A DNA stretch of 64,000 nt from an uncultured Acidobacteriota bacterium (GCA_902826605.1 CADEFM010000014.1:62001-126000); one strand, 5' to 3'; positions 41,813 through 51,073 are shown, counted from the stretch's first letter. Numbers and translations are program-made. Notes: generated by a model not told the origin, from the sequence alone.

Positions 41813-43605
41813 CAACCGACCTTTTCCTCCAGCTCCGCCCATCGCGCGTAAAGCAGATCGATCTCCCGCTGTAGCGCTTCAATCTCCGCGTAGACCTGTT
41901 CAAGCCTCCGCGGATCCTTCAACGCGATATCATCCACCGACGCGCGCTTTTGGTGAAGGGTCAGTTCCAACGCGGCAATTCCCTGCTCCAGCGATTCGTA
42001 CTCGCGATTTTCGAGGTAGGACAATTTTTTCTTCTGGATTCCCGCGGCCGGCGTTTCCCTCATCGTCGTGGCCGCCTTTGTTTTCACTTGTTTGCGAACG
42101 GCCTGGTATGCCGCCCATTGGGAGTAGTCGGCGAAGTGTTCGGCCTTCCCGCATTCGTCCAATCCAAGCACCGTCGTCGATACGCGGTCAAGCAAGTAGC
42201 GATCATGCGTCACCAGCACCAGCGCGCCCTCGAATTCAAGCAGGCTCTCCTCCAGAATTTCGAGCGTAGGAATGTCGAGATCGTTGGTGGGTTCGTCGAG
42301 CAGCAGCACGTCGGCGGGCTCCAGCATCAGGTTCGCGATCAGCACGCGCGCCCTTTCTCCACCCGATAGCTTACTGACCGGTTGATCAAGTTGCTCGGCA
42401 ACAAACAGGAAGCGGGATGCCCAAGCGGCGACATGAATCACTCGGCCGCGATAGATCACGGAATCGCTATCGGGCGCGAGCGCTCTTCGCAACGACAAAT
42501 CCGGATTGATGTGCCGGCGCTGATCGAAGTACACAATGCGCAGTCCTTCGGCGCGCTGAACCTCACCCGTCATTGGCTCAATCGCACCCCGCAGAAGCTG
42601 CAGCAACGTAGTCTTGCCGCTGCCGTTGGCTCCAACCAGGCCCACACGCATTCCGGACGTGATGGTGAACGTGAGATGTTCAACCAAAGCTTTGTCATCG
42701 TAACCGAAGCTCGATCTCTCCAAATGGATCAGGCGCTTGGTCTTGGCGCCGGTGGCCACGAAGTCGATTCCGACGTTCCCCGTCTGGCTTCTGGTTTTAA
42801 GTTCGGATAGCTCCGAGATCAACTCACCTGCGTTATCAATTCGCGCTTTGGCTTTGGTAGAGCGCGCTTTCGGGCCCCGCCGCAGCCACTCCACTTCGGT
42901 GCGCACCCTATTTTCCAGTGCACTTTGACGCTTAGCCTGTGCGTGCAGGAATTCGGCTTTCTGATCTAAAAAAGCACTGTAATTGCCCGCAACCTGAAAT
43001 AGACCGTCGGGATAGACCCGATTCAGTTCCGCCATTCGGGCCGGTACGTTTTCCAAAAAATAGCGGTCGTGACTGATGATCACGAAGGCAAAGGTGGCTC
43101 CTTGCAGAGTCTTTTCCAGCCACTCGATACCCGCCAGGTCCAGGTGATTGGTGGGTTCGTCCAGCAGGACGATATCCGGATTTTGGACCAGAGCTTCCGC
43201 GATGGAAAGCCGTTTGCGCCAGCCTCCTGACAGGGTCGCCGCCTCCGCATCGAAATCGCGGAATCCAGTGCGGCCCAAAGTCTCCGACTCGCGTGCCTGC
43301 CATTCCGTTTCCGGAAGCCCAGCGGTGCGCAGGGCACGCCGCATCACGCTGCGCACGGAATCACCCGGCTCGAACTGGGAATCCTGCGGCACATACACTA
43401 GCCGTGTGCCGTTGCGGAGCACCAAGTCGCCCGAATCCGGCTCTAAACGCCCAGCCAGAATCTGCATCAAGGTGGACTTACCGGAACCATTGGGTCCGAT
43501 GAGTCCCAGCCGGTCGCCTTCGTGAATGCTCAACGAAACGTTGCGAAACAACGCCTCCGCGCCGAAGCGTTTCGAGACCTTGCTGGTGTTGAGTAAGAGG
43601 GCCAC
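41812..43605 (-). CDS. uup: ABC-F ATPase, Uup type
   Basis: 597 residues with two ABC cassettes. Walker A is GPNGSGKST and GANGSGKTT, signature motifs are LSGG (residues ~130 and ~430), and Walker B is IVLLDEPTNHLDL and VLLLDEPTNDLDI. A linker of about 75 residues and a C-terminal coiled coil (LEQGIAALELTLHQKRA to ALQREIDLLYARWAELEEKVG) identify it as Uup-like, the ABC-F branch linked to DNA-transposon stability and ribosome work. Its stop shares a base with the M20 peptidase start. Divergent from the ICMT gene. Confidence 0.92.
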   Translation of the reverse strand: MALLLNTSKVSKRFGAEALFRNVSLSIHEGDRLGLIGPNGSGKSTLMQILAGRLEPDSGDLVLRNGTRLVYVPQDSQFEPGDSVRSVMRRALRTAGLPETEWQARESETLGRTGFRDFDAEAATLSGGWRKRLSIAEALVQNPDIVLLDEPTNHLDLAGIEWLEKTLQGATFAFVIISHDRYFLENVPARMAELNRVYPDGLFQVAGNYSAFLDQKAEFLHAQAKRQSALENRVRTEVEWLRRGPKARSTKAKARIDNAGELISELSELKTRSQTGNVGIDFVATGAKTKRLIHLERSSFGYDDKALVEHLTFTITSGMRVGLVGANGSGKTTLLQLLRGAIEPMTGEVQRAEGLRIVYFDQRRHINPDLSLRRALAPDSDSVIYRGRVIHVAAWASRFLFVAEQLDQPVSKLSGGERARVLIANLMLEPADVLLLDEPTNDLDIPTLEILEESLLEFEGALVLVTHDRYLLDRVSTTVLGLDECGKAEHFADYSQWAAYQAVRKQVKTKAATTMRETPAAGIQKKKLSYLENREYESLEQGIAALELTLHQKRASVDDIALKDPRRLEQVYAEIEALQREIDLLYARWAELEEKVG

Positions 43606-43660
43606 CTATGTCTCATTCTCGAACACAACGGTGTTAAACTCATGGACCACGGAACGCCTT

Positions 43661-44122
43661 ATGCGGTTTCTTGAGTTGAAAATTCCGCCTCCCGCCGTGG
43701 CGCTGATCACAGCCGCGCTGATGTGGCTGATCGCACGCATCGCTCCGGGATTTGCATTCATGGTGTCTGCCCGGAATCTGTTGGCTACGGGCGTTGCCGC
43801 CGCCGGGCTCATTACGGCCATTGCAGGCGTTGTTACATTCGCTCGTGCGAAAACAACAGTAAATCCAACCCGGCCCCAATCCACTTCTTCACTGGTGATG
43901 TGGGGCATTTATTCAGTCACTCGCAATCCCATGTACGTCGGGATGCTCCTGGCCTTGACGGCTTGGGCAATCTTCCTCTCGAATGCCGCCGCCTTTCTTT
44001 TGCTTCCGGCTTTCATTCTGTATATCAATCGTTTTCAAATTGAGCCGGAGGAACGCGTGCTTGCGTCCCTGTTCGGGCCGGAATTCGCGGAATATGAAAG
44101 TCGCGTGCGCCGCTGGCTGTAG
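43661..44122 (+). CDS. Isoprenylcysteine carboxyl-methyltransferase-family membrane protein
   Basis: 153 residues from an ATG at 43661 (longer starts run into the divergent uup gene). Four helices are predicted. The ICMT/PEMT motif GIYSVTRNPMYVGMLL is in the middle and RFQIEPEERVLASLFGPEFAEYESRVRRWL forms the C-terminus. The family methylates isoprenylcysteine or phospholipid-type substrates; bacterial members are mostly uncharacterised. It converges on the YbiT-type ABC-F gene, 13 bp apart. Confidence 0.87.
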   Translation: MRFLELKIPPPAVALITAALMWLIARIAPGFAFMVSARNLLATGVAAAGLITAIAGVVTFARAKTTVNPTRPQSTSSLVMWGIYSVTRNPMYVGMLLALTAWAIFLSNAAAFLLLPAFILYINRFQIEPEERVLASLFGPEFAEYESRVRRWL

Positions 44123-44135
44123 CGGCACGCCCCGG

Positions 44136-45758
44136 CTACGCTGTCGCTGTTTCCTTCTCCATCAGGAAATCGGCGTACGGACCCTTGAAATCATGGATCT
44201 CATGGTTGTCGAAATTCCAGATGCGAGTGGCAACTTCGTCCACCAAGTCGTGATCATGCGTGACCAGCAGGACCGTGCCGTCGTACTTCTGCAGCGCGAA
44301 GTTCAGGGCGTTAATGGCTTCCAGATCCAAGTGGTTGGTGGGTTCATCCAGCATCAGGAAATTCGGCTTCTGCAGCATCAGGCGGCAGAAAATCAACCGT
44401 GCGGCTTCTCCACCGGAGAGATTTTCGGTGCGCTTGGTGGCGTCGTCGCCACTGAATAACATTTGGCCCAGCAGGCCGCGCAGTTCCTGCTGCGATGCCG
44501 CTGGGCCGAACTCATGCAGCCATTCGATCAGCGTAGCGCCGGTCCGGATGGATTCTTTGTGATCCTGCGAAAAATATCCCACCGCGACTTCGTGACCCCA
44601 TGTGACCACGCCGCCGTCCACCGTAAACTCGCGATCCTCCGCGTCCACGAAACCCGTGGCGTTGCGCAATAGCGACCGCAGCATGGTCGTCTTCCCCGCT
44701 CCGTTGCGGCCCAGGAGTGCGATTTTCTCACCGCGCGCGATGGACGCGCTGAAATCACGAATCACCGGCACATTGCCATAGGCTTTCGAAAGACCCTTGA
44801 TTTCCAGCGGATGGCGCCCGGAAGGCCGTTCATTTTGAAAGCGGATATACGGCCGTGCGATATTCGATCTCGCAAGATCCGAAGTTTGCAGCCGCTCCAC
44901 TTCCTTCTTGCGCGACATCACCTGCGAAGAGCGCGTGCCCGCCGAAAAGCGTGCGATGAACTCGTTTAACTGCGCGATCTTTTTCTCGCGCTGTGCGTTG
45001 CCGGCTTCGATGCGGGCACGAACCTGCGTCTTGGCCAGCACCATATCGTCATAGCCGCCCGTGTACGTAATAATGCTTTCGTAATCGATGTCGGCCGTGT
45101 GCGTGCACACTTCGTTCAGAAAATGGCGGTCATGTGAAATCACGATCAGGCAGCCCGGATATGCCAGCAAGTACCTTTGCAGCCAGTGAACCGATTCTAA
45201 ATCCAGGTTGTTGGTAGGCTCATCGAGCAACAGCACGTTCGCGTTGCTAAACAGCGCCTGCGCGAGCAAAACTCGCATCTTTTGGCCGCTTTGCAGCTCG
45301 GACATCTTGCGGTCATGCAGCGCCTCGGGCACGTCCAAACCTTGCAGTAGCGTCGCGGCGTCCGCTTCCGCCGTGTACCCGCCGTTGTCGCCGACAATGC
45401 CCTCCAGTTCACCCAGGCGCATGCCGTCTTCATCCGTCCAGTCGTTCGGATTAGCGTAGAACTTTTCGCGCTCTTGCAGTGCGTCCCACAGCGGCCCGTT
45501 CCCCATGATGACCGTATCCAGCACGCGGAACGCATCGAACGCGAACTGGTCCTGGCGCAAAATGCCGACCTTCTTGGGGCGCGTAACGGTGCCTTTGGAA
45601 GGCTCCATTTCGCCGGCCAGGATCTTCATCAGGGTGGACTTGCCGGAACCATTGGGACCCGTAATCGCGTAACGCCGCCCGGCCTGGAACGTCGTGGTCA
45701 CTTCTTCAAATAAGATGCGTGCGCCGAAGCGCATGGAAAGATCGTTAATGGAAATCAC
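44136..45758 (-). CDS. ybiT: ABC-F ATPase, YbiT type
   Basis: 540 residues with two ABC cassettes. Walker A is GPNGSGKST and GRNGAGKTT, Walker B is LLLDEPTNNLDLE and LMLDEPTNHLDLE. The second cassette has the normal LSGGEAARL signature, whereas the first reads LQSGQKMR in place of LSGGQ. YbiT proteins show a non-standard first signature too, and the arm FSAGTRSSQVMSRKKEVERL fits that branch. Translation-associated ABC-F proteins act on ribosomes. Monocistronic. Confidence 0.92.
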   Translation of the reverse strand: MISINDLSMRFGARILFEEVTTTFQAGRRYAITGPNGSGKSTLMKILAGEMEPSKGTVTRPKKVGILRQDQFAFDAFRVLDTVIMGNGPLWDALQEREKFYANPNDWTDEDGMRLGELEGIVGDNGGYTAEADAATLLQGLDVPEALHDRKMSELQSGQKMRVLLAQALFSNANVLLLDEPTNNLDLESVHWLQRYLLAYPGCLIVISHDRHFLNEVCTHTADIDYESIITYTGGYDDMVLAKTQVRARIEAGNAQREKKIAQLNEFIARFSAGTRSSQVMSRKKEVERLQTSDLARSNIARPYIRFQNERPSGRHPLEIKGLSKAYGNVPVIRDFSASIARGEKIALLGRNGAGKTTMLRSLLRNATGFVDAEDREFTVDGGVVTWGHEVAVGYFSQDHKESIRTGATLIEWLHEFGPAASQQELRGLLGQMLFSGDDATKRTENLSGGEAARLIFCRLMLQKPNFLMLDEPTNHLDLEAINALNFALQKYDGTVLLVTHDHDLVDEVATRIWNFDNHEIHDFKGPYADFLMEKETATA

Positions 45759-45851
45759 AATAGAAGGCGCTGCTTAAGAGGAGTTGCGGATCAAGCCAAC
45801 ATACGAAGTGGCGATTCGACCGGCAATTTCATTGTACCGCGCCGGCCGAAA

Positions 45852-47279
45852 TCAGTTCGGACCCGTGCGGGAGGGAATCGCGCGCACGATAGGCAGCGGC
45901 TCCGCGCTGCGCGGGTCTGGCTCAAACCAACCCGATCCCTCGCGGTGCAGAACTTCGAAGTAATATTGAAGGTCCCAGACGCCACTGATCTCAGATGCGG
46001 GGATGGTGAAGTTGACGTCCATGCCGGCCGGGGCTTCCAGCACCGTTTCCGTGGCTGAGGGATCCAAAAAGCGATAGTGCAGCCGCACAACCTGGATCAC
46101 TTTGCCCAGCATCGCCGGGGGCGCAGCGATGTGGAAACGAAGCGTCAGAGGCTGGTTGGCGGCAACCGAACCAGGCGCCAGGTATGACATCTGTGGACGA
46201 ACTACCTCGGTAGCGCGCACGGTCCCGGCAGTGGCCGCCAATTCCTGCGCGCGCGAATGGGCCAGCGTGGCCATCAGACGGAAGTCGGCGCTCGCGCTGC
46301 TCTCTAACTTTCCAGCCGCTTCATGCAGACGCACGCCGAGCTCAGCCGAAGTCAGCTTCGCCGAAGGTCCCGCGGATACGGTCGCGGGTGCGATGAACTC
46401 GGATCCATTCCATCGCGCTTGTTCCGCCGCGGCGGTCCACAAGGCGATTTCGCGCGCCGCCGCGTACTCGGCGGCATCGGCGGCCTTGGGCGGTTTCGTT
46501 TTCGCATCGTAAGGGAAACGCCCCCAGACCCAGAAAAACAGTGGATGATCGGTCGGCGCCCCCGGCGGAGTCACTTCGAAACTAGGGGGCCACGCCACGC
46601 GCGGCCGCACAGCCGGCACTTCGCTTACCGCGCCGGCCAGTGGCGCGCCATCCCAGTCAATGGCCACCAGCCGTCCGGCTTGGCCCGCGGCTTCCATCGC
46701 CGCCGCCGCGTTCTCCGAGGCCCGGTCGATGGCGATGCCGTGAATCAAAGGGCACGCCGCCAACACGTGCGCTACTTCACTCGCCCGCGCGTTGCCCATG
46801 CCAAGCGTGAAGTCGATGCCGTAGTCGGCGGCGATGCGCGACAGCAGGCAAGGTAGTTCGTATGGCGCTTCCAGCGGCACGAAGTCCACGTGCGCGCGAT
46901 TGAAGCGGTGGCGGGCCAGGTCCTGAAAGTACCCGCGCCAGTAATCCTCCGGGAGATGGTCAGCAGCCACGCGCACGCCGCGCAGGGGGGTGGCCGCACT
47001 GCCGCGTGTTCTGGCCAGACGTCCGTTGACGCGAACCTGCTCGGCCGCTTCCAACAGCCCGTACATCAGGCCGCGCAGATCGCCGCCGCTGATATACGCT
47101 CCGCCATACTTATAAGGCTCGATGCGGAAGCTCTCCGGCGCCTCCAGGCTTAATTCCGTCTTCACGCGGAACTTTAGCTTGCGTTCCGCGAACGCGGCGT
47201 TCAATTCGTTCAGGCCAAATTCCAGCGGACCCGCGGACGCCGCCAGCGCGCAAGCGATTAAGCTAGTCAGTAACCGCAC
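45852..47279 (-). CDS. Secreted carbohydrate-related protein of unknown function
   Basis: 475 residues with a signal peptide (MRLLTSLIACALAASAG). Residues 20-100 resemble the N-terminal domain found in GH20/GH67-type enzymes (NELNAAFAER, YISGGDLRGLMYGLLEAAEQV, ending PLRGVRVAADHLPEDYW). A central (RFNRAHVDFVPLEAPYELPCL) region follows, but no catalytic glutamate pair is obvious to me. It has a C-terminal beta domain with LRFHIAAPP. It overlaps the SSS transporter by 17 bp, so the two are probably co-translated and act on the same solute. Confidence 0.68.
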   Translation of the reverse strand: MRLLTSLIACALAASAGPLEFGLNELNAAFAERKLKFRVKTELSLEAPESFRIEPYKYGGAYISGGDLRGLMYGLLEAAEQVRVNGRLARTRGSAATPLRGVRVAADHLPEDYWRGYFQDLARHRFNRAHVDFVPLEAPYELPCLLSRIAADYGIDFTLGMGNARASEVAHVLAACPLIHGIAIDRASENAAAAMEAAGQAGRLVAIDWDGAPLAGAVSEVPAVRPRVAWPPSFEVTPPGAPTDHPLFFWVWGRFPYDAKTKPPKAADAAEYAAAREIALWTAAAEQARWNGSEFIAPATVSAGPSAKLTSAELGVRLHEAAGKLESSASADFRLMATLAHSRAQELAATAGTVRATEVVRPQMSYLAPGSVAANQPLTLRFHIAAPPAMLGKVIQVVRLHYRFLDPSATETVLEAPAGMDVNFTIPASEISGVWDLQYYFEVLHREGSGWFEPDPRSAEPLPIVRAIPSRTGPN

Positions 47280-49032
47280 TCCACCCTCGTCTCGATAAAT
47301 CGAAATAAATTACTGCGCCCGCAGCGAGTCCGCACGCAAGCAGCGCCAGCCCAACCGCTGGTTCGTGCAGCAGAAACTTCCCGGTGCCGAACAACACCCC
47401 GTAGATCAAGATACAACCCGCAATCCAATCCTTTAGATTAGCGAGTCCATCGCGCGAAGGCTGCACCTCCGGAGCTTGCTTTGCGATCTCCCGCCAGCCG
47501 CTCAGCGACGGCCGCGTTCTGCGGTAGAACGCCACCAGCGTCTCGCGCGGCTCCGGTGGTGTCGCGAACGTCACCGCCAGCCACACCACCGTGGTGATCG
47601 ACACCGTGATGATCATGATCCAGGCGAATTCGCGCGGGTCATCCAGATTCATATGGAAGCCGAGCTTCAACACCACCGACACCACCAGCGCGCTGGCCAT
47701 CGCCGAAACTTCGCTCCAGGCATTGATGCGCCACCAGTACCAGCGCAGCAGTAGCACGCTGCCCGTTCCCGCGCCGGTCACCACCAGCCATTTCCAGGCC
47801 TCGGCGATGGAATCCAGATAGAACGTGACCACGGCGGAAATCACGGTCAGCAGGATCGTCGCCAGCTGCGACGCCGTTACATAATGCCGCTGCGTCGCGG
47901 CAGGCTTCAGGAAGCGCCGATAAAAATCGTTCACCAGGTAACTCGCGCCCCAGTTCAACTGGGTTGCGATGGTCGACATGTACGCCGCCGCGAACGCCGC
48001 CACCATCAGCCCGCGCAAGGACGGCGGCAGGTGCGCGATCATCACGCGAATATAGCCCGTCTCCGGATTCGCCAGCCCTGGATACAGAATCAGCGAAGCC
48101 AGCGCTACCAGAATCCACGGCCACGGCCGTATCGCGTAGTGCGCCACGTTGAACCACAGCGTGGCCAGCAGCGAATGTTTTTCGTCCTTCGCGCAGAACA
48201 TGCGCTGGGCAATGTACCCGCCGCCGCCCGGCTCCGCGCCCGGATACCAGGTGGCCCACCAGTTCACGGAAATGTAGACGAAGAACGTGATCAGCGGCAT
48301 CCATGCGGAATTCAGATCGGGGACAAAATTGAGCACGGACCCTTGCCCGCCTCGCGTCGCGTCAATCACCGCAAGCTTGGCCTTCATCGCGTCGATGCCG
48401 CCCACCGCGCTCACCGCGTACACCGCCAGCACGATCACCATGCCCATCTTGATGACGAACTGAAACAGGTCCGTAATCAGCACGCCCCACAACCCGGACA
48501 GCGTCGAGATCGACGACGTAACCGCGATCATCCCGATGACGATCACTAGCGCCTGCACCTTCGTCACGCCCAGAATCAGCATGAGGATATCGACCATCGC
48601 CTTGTTGACCCACCCAAGGATCACGCAGTTGATGGGTATGCCCAGATACAGCGCGCGAAACCCACGCAGGAACGCGGCCGGCCGTCCTGCATACCGGATC
48701 TCCGAAAACTCGATATCGGTCATCACTCCCGAGCGCCGCCACAACCGTGCATAAAAAAACACGGTCAGCAGCCCGCTGGCCGCCATGTTCCACCACAGCC
48801 AATTCCCCGCGATGCCTCCCGTAGCCACCAGCCCGGTGACCGCCAGCGGCGTATCCGCCGCGAACGTAGTGGCGACCATGGAAGTCCCCGCGAGCCACCA
48901 AGGAATATTGCGTCCGGAGAGGAAAAATTCGTCCACGCTCTTCGACGCACGCGCCTTGTAGTAAAGACCGATGCCAAGGTTGAAAACAAAGTAAAGCGCA
49001 ACAACGGCCCAGTCGATGGGAGTGAGGGTCAC
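47263..49032 (-). CDS. Sodium:solute symporter (SSS family)
   Basis: 589 residues with about thirteen membrane helices. The N-terminal helix DWAVVALYFVFNLGIGLY is followed by the EFFLSGRNIPWWLAGTSM segment typical of SSS proteins. Later landmarks are NWWATWYPGAEPGGGG, AYMSTIATQLNWGASYLVNDFYRRFLKP. Na+-coupled uptake is expected; the solute may be a sugar acid or similar, given the co-translated secreted carbohydrate-related gene (17-bp overlap). Confidence 0.88.
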   Translation of the reverse strand: MTLTPIDWAVVALYFVFNLGIGLYYKARASKSVDEFFLSGRNIPWWLAGTSMVATTFAADTPLAVTGLVATGGIAGNWLWWNMAASGLLTVFFYARLWRRSGVMTDIEFSEIRYAGRPAAFLRGFRALYLGIPINCVILGWVNKAMVDILMLILGVTKVQALVIVIGMIAVTSSISTLSGLWGVLITDLFQFVIKMGMVIVLAVYAVSAVGGIDAMKAKLAVIDATRGGQGSVLNFVPDLNSAWMPLITFFVYISVNWWATWYPGAEPGGGGYIAQRMFCAKDEKHSLLATLWFNVAHYAIRPWPWILVALASLILYPGLANPETGYIRVMIAHLPPSLRGLMVAAFAAAYMSTIATQLNWGASYLVNDFYRRFLKPAATQRHYVTASQLATILLTVISAVVTFYLDSIAEAWKWLVVTGAGTGSVLLLRWYWWRINAWSEVSAMASALVVSVVLKLGFHMNLDDPREFAWIMIITVSITTVVWLAVTFATPPEPRETLVAFYRRTRPSLSGWREIAKQAPEVQPSRDGLANLKDWIAGCILIYGVLFGTGKFLLHEPAVGLALLACGLAAGAVIYFDLSRRGWSAVTD

Positions 49033-49087
49033 GAAGAGTCAGTATACAGGCAAGCAGGAGGCAGCCAACGACAGTGCCGCGAAGATG

Positions 49088-49876
49088 CTACTCGCGATTT
49101 AGCGCGATCACTTTTCCGTTCGCCCCGAACCACACCGCACCGTTACCAAGCATGATGCCTTGGTCGCGAGCACTCATGTTTCGCGGCAAAGCGGTGGCGA
49201 TCGCTTCACGATAGGCGTTTGAAAAAATCGCGTCGTATTGTGCAATTAGTTCCTTCGGACCGCGAATAGTTTTCTGCACGCCGGCCAGGCGTACTTCGAT
49301 CGGGTAGTCGATGAGTGAGGCTACGGTGGTCTTGTCTTGCTTCGTGACCGCCTCCCGAAATTGATAGGCTCGCCGATGAATGAGAGCATCGTCCTTCGCA
49401 CCCGCCACCGCATACCTATTGGTCAGAGTTCCTGAAGTCGCGTTCTCCAACGAAAGGTATACAGGTAGTGCCTGCGCCGCGTCGATCTTGTGCCACGAAC
49501 CTACGATAACTTCACAATTCAACTTCTCCTTCCCAAATCCTCCACGAGGATCGCGCCCTGGAAAATCCCCTTCGAACCGTGCTGTGATTTTGCCGCTGGA
49601 ATCCATTTCTTCGAACACGGTCCGTGTTCCGTCGACGATTCGGCCCCTGATCTGGATGTCTTTGAGCTGAGTCGAATAGAAATAGACACCCGCTAATTCA
49701 CCGTTGGATTCGGTCAGGGTGACCCTCACACGGGACTTCTCTCCGATGGTCCCATCGTAGTGAAACAGCCAGCCGCTGAAGTGGCTATAGGTGCAAATGG
49801 CCCTTGCGGAAATGGGCATCATCGCGAAATAGAGGCCAGCCACGATACAAGAAATTGGATTTATTGGGGCGCGCAT
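49088..49876 (-). CDS. Secreted hypothetical protein
   Basis: 262 residues from an ATG at 49876 (longer starts at 49918 and 49903 exist), with a signal peptide (MRAPINPISCIVAGLYFAMM). The protein looks beta-rich with no named domain; GWLFHYDGTIGEKSRVRVTL and GVYFYSTQL lead into a helical C-terminal half (ELIAQYDAIFSNAYREAIATAL) that recalls nuclear transport factor 2-type folds of lysozyme-inhibitor-like secreted proteins. Family cannot be assigned. It lies 55 bp upstream of the symporter on the same strand. Confidence 0.6.
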   Translation of the reverse strand: MRAPINPISCIVAGLYFAMMPISARAICTYSHFSGWLFHYDGTIGEKSRVRVTLTESNGELAGVYFYSTQLKDIQIRGRIVDGTRTVFEEMDSSGKITARFEGDFPGRDPRGGFGKEKLNCEVIVGSWHKIDAAQALPVYLSLENATSGTLTNRYAVAGAKDDALIHRRAYQFREAVTKQDKTTVASLIDYPIEVRLAGVQKTIRGPKELIAQYDAIFSNAYREAIATALPRNMSARDQGIMLGNGAVWFGANGKVIALNRE

Positions 49877-49936
49877 TGGGATGCGCCCGAGGTCACGCCG
49901 CATAGATGACTTTGGCATCGCGTCGATTCATCGCCG

Positions 49937-50251
49937 CTAACGGTTCTGCCGGCTTGCTTCTTTTCGCAAAGCCTCGTGCAGCAACAGCTTGATGTAAGTC
50001 TGATATCCGATGCCCTTATCTCCGGCGAGTTGCCGCGCCGTGGCGATGTCCTGGCTCGGCAAACGGATGGTGACGGGCAAGAGATCTCTCTTGCGTTTGG
50101 CTTCAGCCAGAGCGTCATTGAGCGCTATCGTCTTCCGCTCGCGCATGGCCGATCGCAAGCCAGCCTCGACTTCCGTCCGATGTCGCTCCCACCACGCTGC
50201 TTCTTTTTTGTCGTCCTGAAACGACGGAATCACGAATTTTTTCGGCGGCAT
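49937..50251 (-). CDS. brnA: BrnA-type antitoxin (CopG/ribbon-helix-helix)
   Basis: 104 residues. The C-terminal half is a ribbon-helix-helix unit (LLPVTIRLPSQDIATARQLAGDKGIGYQTYIKLLLHEALR) of the kind that binds operator DNA, preceded by a polar segment containing the toxin-contacting region. BrnA neutralises BrnT and represses the operon. It begins 13 bp after the BrnT stop, in the usual toxin-first order. Confidence 0.82.
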   Translation of the reverse strand: MPPKKFVIPSFQDDKKEAAWWERHRTEVEAGLRSAMRERKTIALNDALAEAKRKRDLLPVTIRLPSQDIATARQLAGDKGIGYQTYIKLLLHEALRKEASRQNR

Positions 50252-50264
50252 TCTATCGGTTCCC

Positions 50265-50531
50265 TCACTGCGTAAAGTACGTCTTCTGCGTTCGTTTGTC
50301 CGCGTCCCAGCCTGTCACCACGCGGATTCTATCGTTGCGTATCGTAAAAATCAACACCAGTACACGGAGGGAAAGCATAGCTCCCAACGCTGCCCACCGG
50401 TCCTCGGCATCCACAGTGTCATGGCCCTGGATCACAGGATCGTTCCGAAACACCTCTTCAGCTTCCGCGACCTTAATCCGATGTCGAGCTAAGTGAGCGC
50501 GGTTGGCGTCGTCCCATTCGAAAGCGACCAC
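50265..50531 (-). CDS. brnT: BrnT-type toxin (RelE-fold ribonuclease)
   Basis: 88 residues from a GTG at 50531, matching the usual BrnT length of about 90; an ATG at 50621 adds a 30-residue extension unlike the family. Landmarks are VVAFEWDDANRAHLARH, VAEAEEVFRNDP, EDRWAALG, and the ending RVVTGWDADKRTQKTY. BrnT cuts RNA and stalls translation under stress. It is paired with BrnA, 13 bp downstream. Confidence 0.85.
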   Translation of the reverse strand: MVAFEWDDANRAHLARHRIKVAEAEEVFRNDPVIQGHDTVDAEDRWAALGAMLSLRVLVLIFTIRNDRIRVVTGWDADKRTQKTYFTQ

Positions 50532-50541
50532 ATCTTTAATG

Positions 50542-50560
50542 GTACATTGATTGTCAATAC
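50542..50560 (-). promoter_or_regulatory. Imperfect inverted repeat next to brnT, possible BrnA operator
   Basis: GTACATTGA and TCAATAC flank TTG, an imperfect dyad 11 bp upstream of the GTG start. A TTGACA hexamer (minus, 50552-50557) overlaps it, but no good -10 follows at 17 bp. BrnA-type proteins autoregulate through sites near brnT, which makes the location plausible. Confidence 0.3.
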
Positions 50561-50670
50561 ATCCGCACCGCGAGCCGTCGTGCCGGATTGCAGTCACACG
50601 CCATTCGTTCCATCCTGTCAACCACTTACACCGATTCTCTTGCCGTCGCCTGCTATTGTGGAATCAGAAG

Positions 50671-50697
50671 GAGCCGCCTCAGCGCGGCTCTTTGTTT
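50671..50697 (+). terminator. Rho-independent terminator with no upstream gene
   Basis: GAGCCGC/GCGGCTC form a perfect 7-bp stem around a 6-nt loop, followed by TTTGTTTCTT. The region on its 5' side belongs to the divergent brnT gene, so it would end a short RNA or reduce read-through toward the helicase. Confidence 0.5.
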
Positions 50698-50776
50698 CTT
50701 GCTGGCCAGCAAGCGTTGCATTGTGGTGGTACTGAACTTCCGGAGGCCGTTAACGCCTTGCGGCGTCACTCCAGAG

Positions 50777-51073
50777 ATGACGTCGACGGAAGATGTTGAA
50801 ACCGGTTTCATAACGGGTTCATTACCCGGTCATCAGAGAGTTGCATCGAAGCGGAAAAAAGTTGGGGCCGCCATCCAGCGGTTCTTGGACCCCCGTGAGA
50901 TGTTGCTCAAGCCTTACCGGCGGTTGGATACGCACGGCGATAAGTCCGCGAAGCCCCAGCCGCCCGCTACGCCAGCAGTGCAATTAAAACGCGCTATACT
51001 GGAAATGTATCGGAAGTCAAATCGCGCCCGACCTATTGTTTTGATTGGTGGCAGTTCCTTCCTGGCTCGCTGA
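50777..51073 (+). CDS. Small hypothetical ORF, uncertain
   Basis: 98 codons from an ATG at 50777, ending 21 bp before the DEAD-box start. The middle has a Lys/Arg-rich helix (VASKRKKVGAAIQRFLDPREMLLKPYRRLD) and the end FLAR. No family is recognised and the ribosome site is weak. It overlaps a 12-bp palindrome. It may be non-coding upstream sequence. Confidence 0.33.
   Translation: MTSTEDVETGFITGSLPGHQRVASKRKKVGAAIQRFLDPREMLLKPYRRLDTHGDKSAKPQPPATPAVQLKRAILEMYRKSNRARPIVLIGGSSFLAR

Noticed and set aside
44121..44140. GTAGC/GCTAC hairpin between convergent ICMT and ABC-F genes as a terminator
   Set aside because: Only 5 bp of stem and no T-run.
47884..48549. 221-codon plus ORF opposite the SSS symporter
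   Set aside because: His/Arg-rich shadow of a membrane protein gene on the other strand.
50552..50557. TTGACA on the minus strand as the brnT -35
   Set aside because: The hexamer at 17 bp (GATGTG) is not a -10 and would lie on the start codon, so I kept only the dyad as a possible operator.
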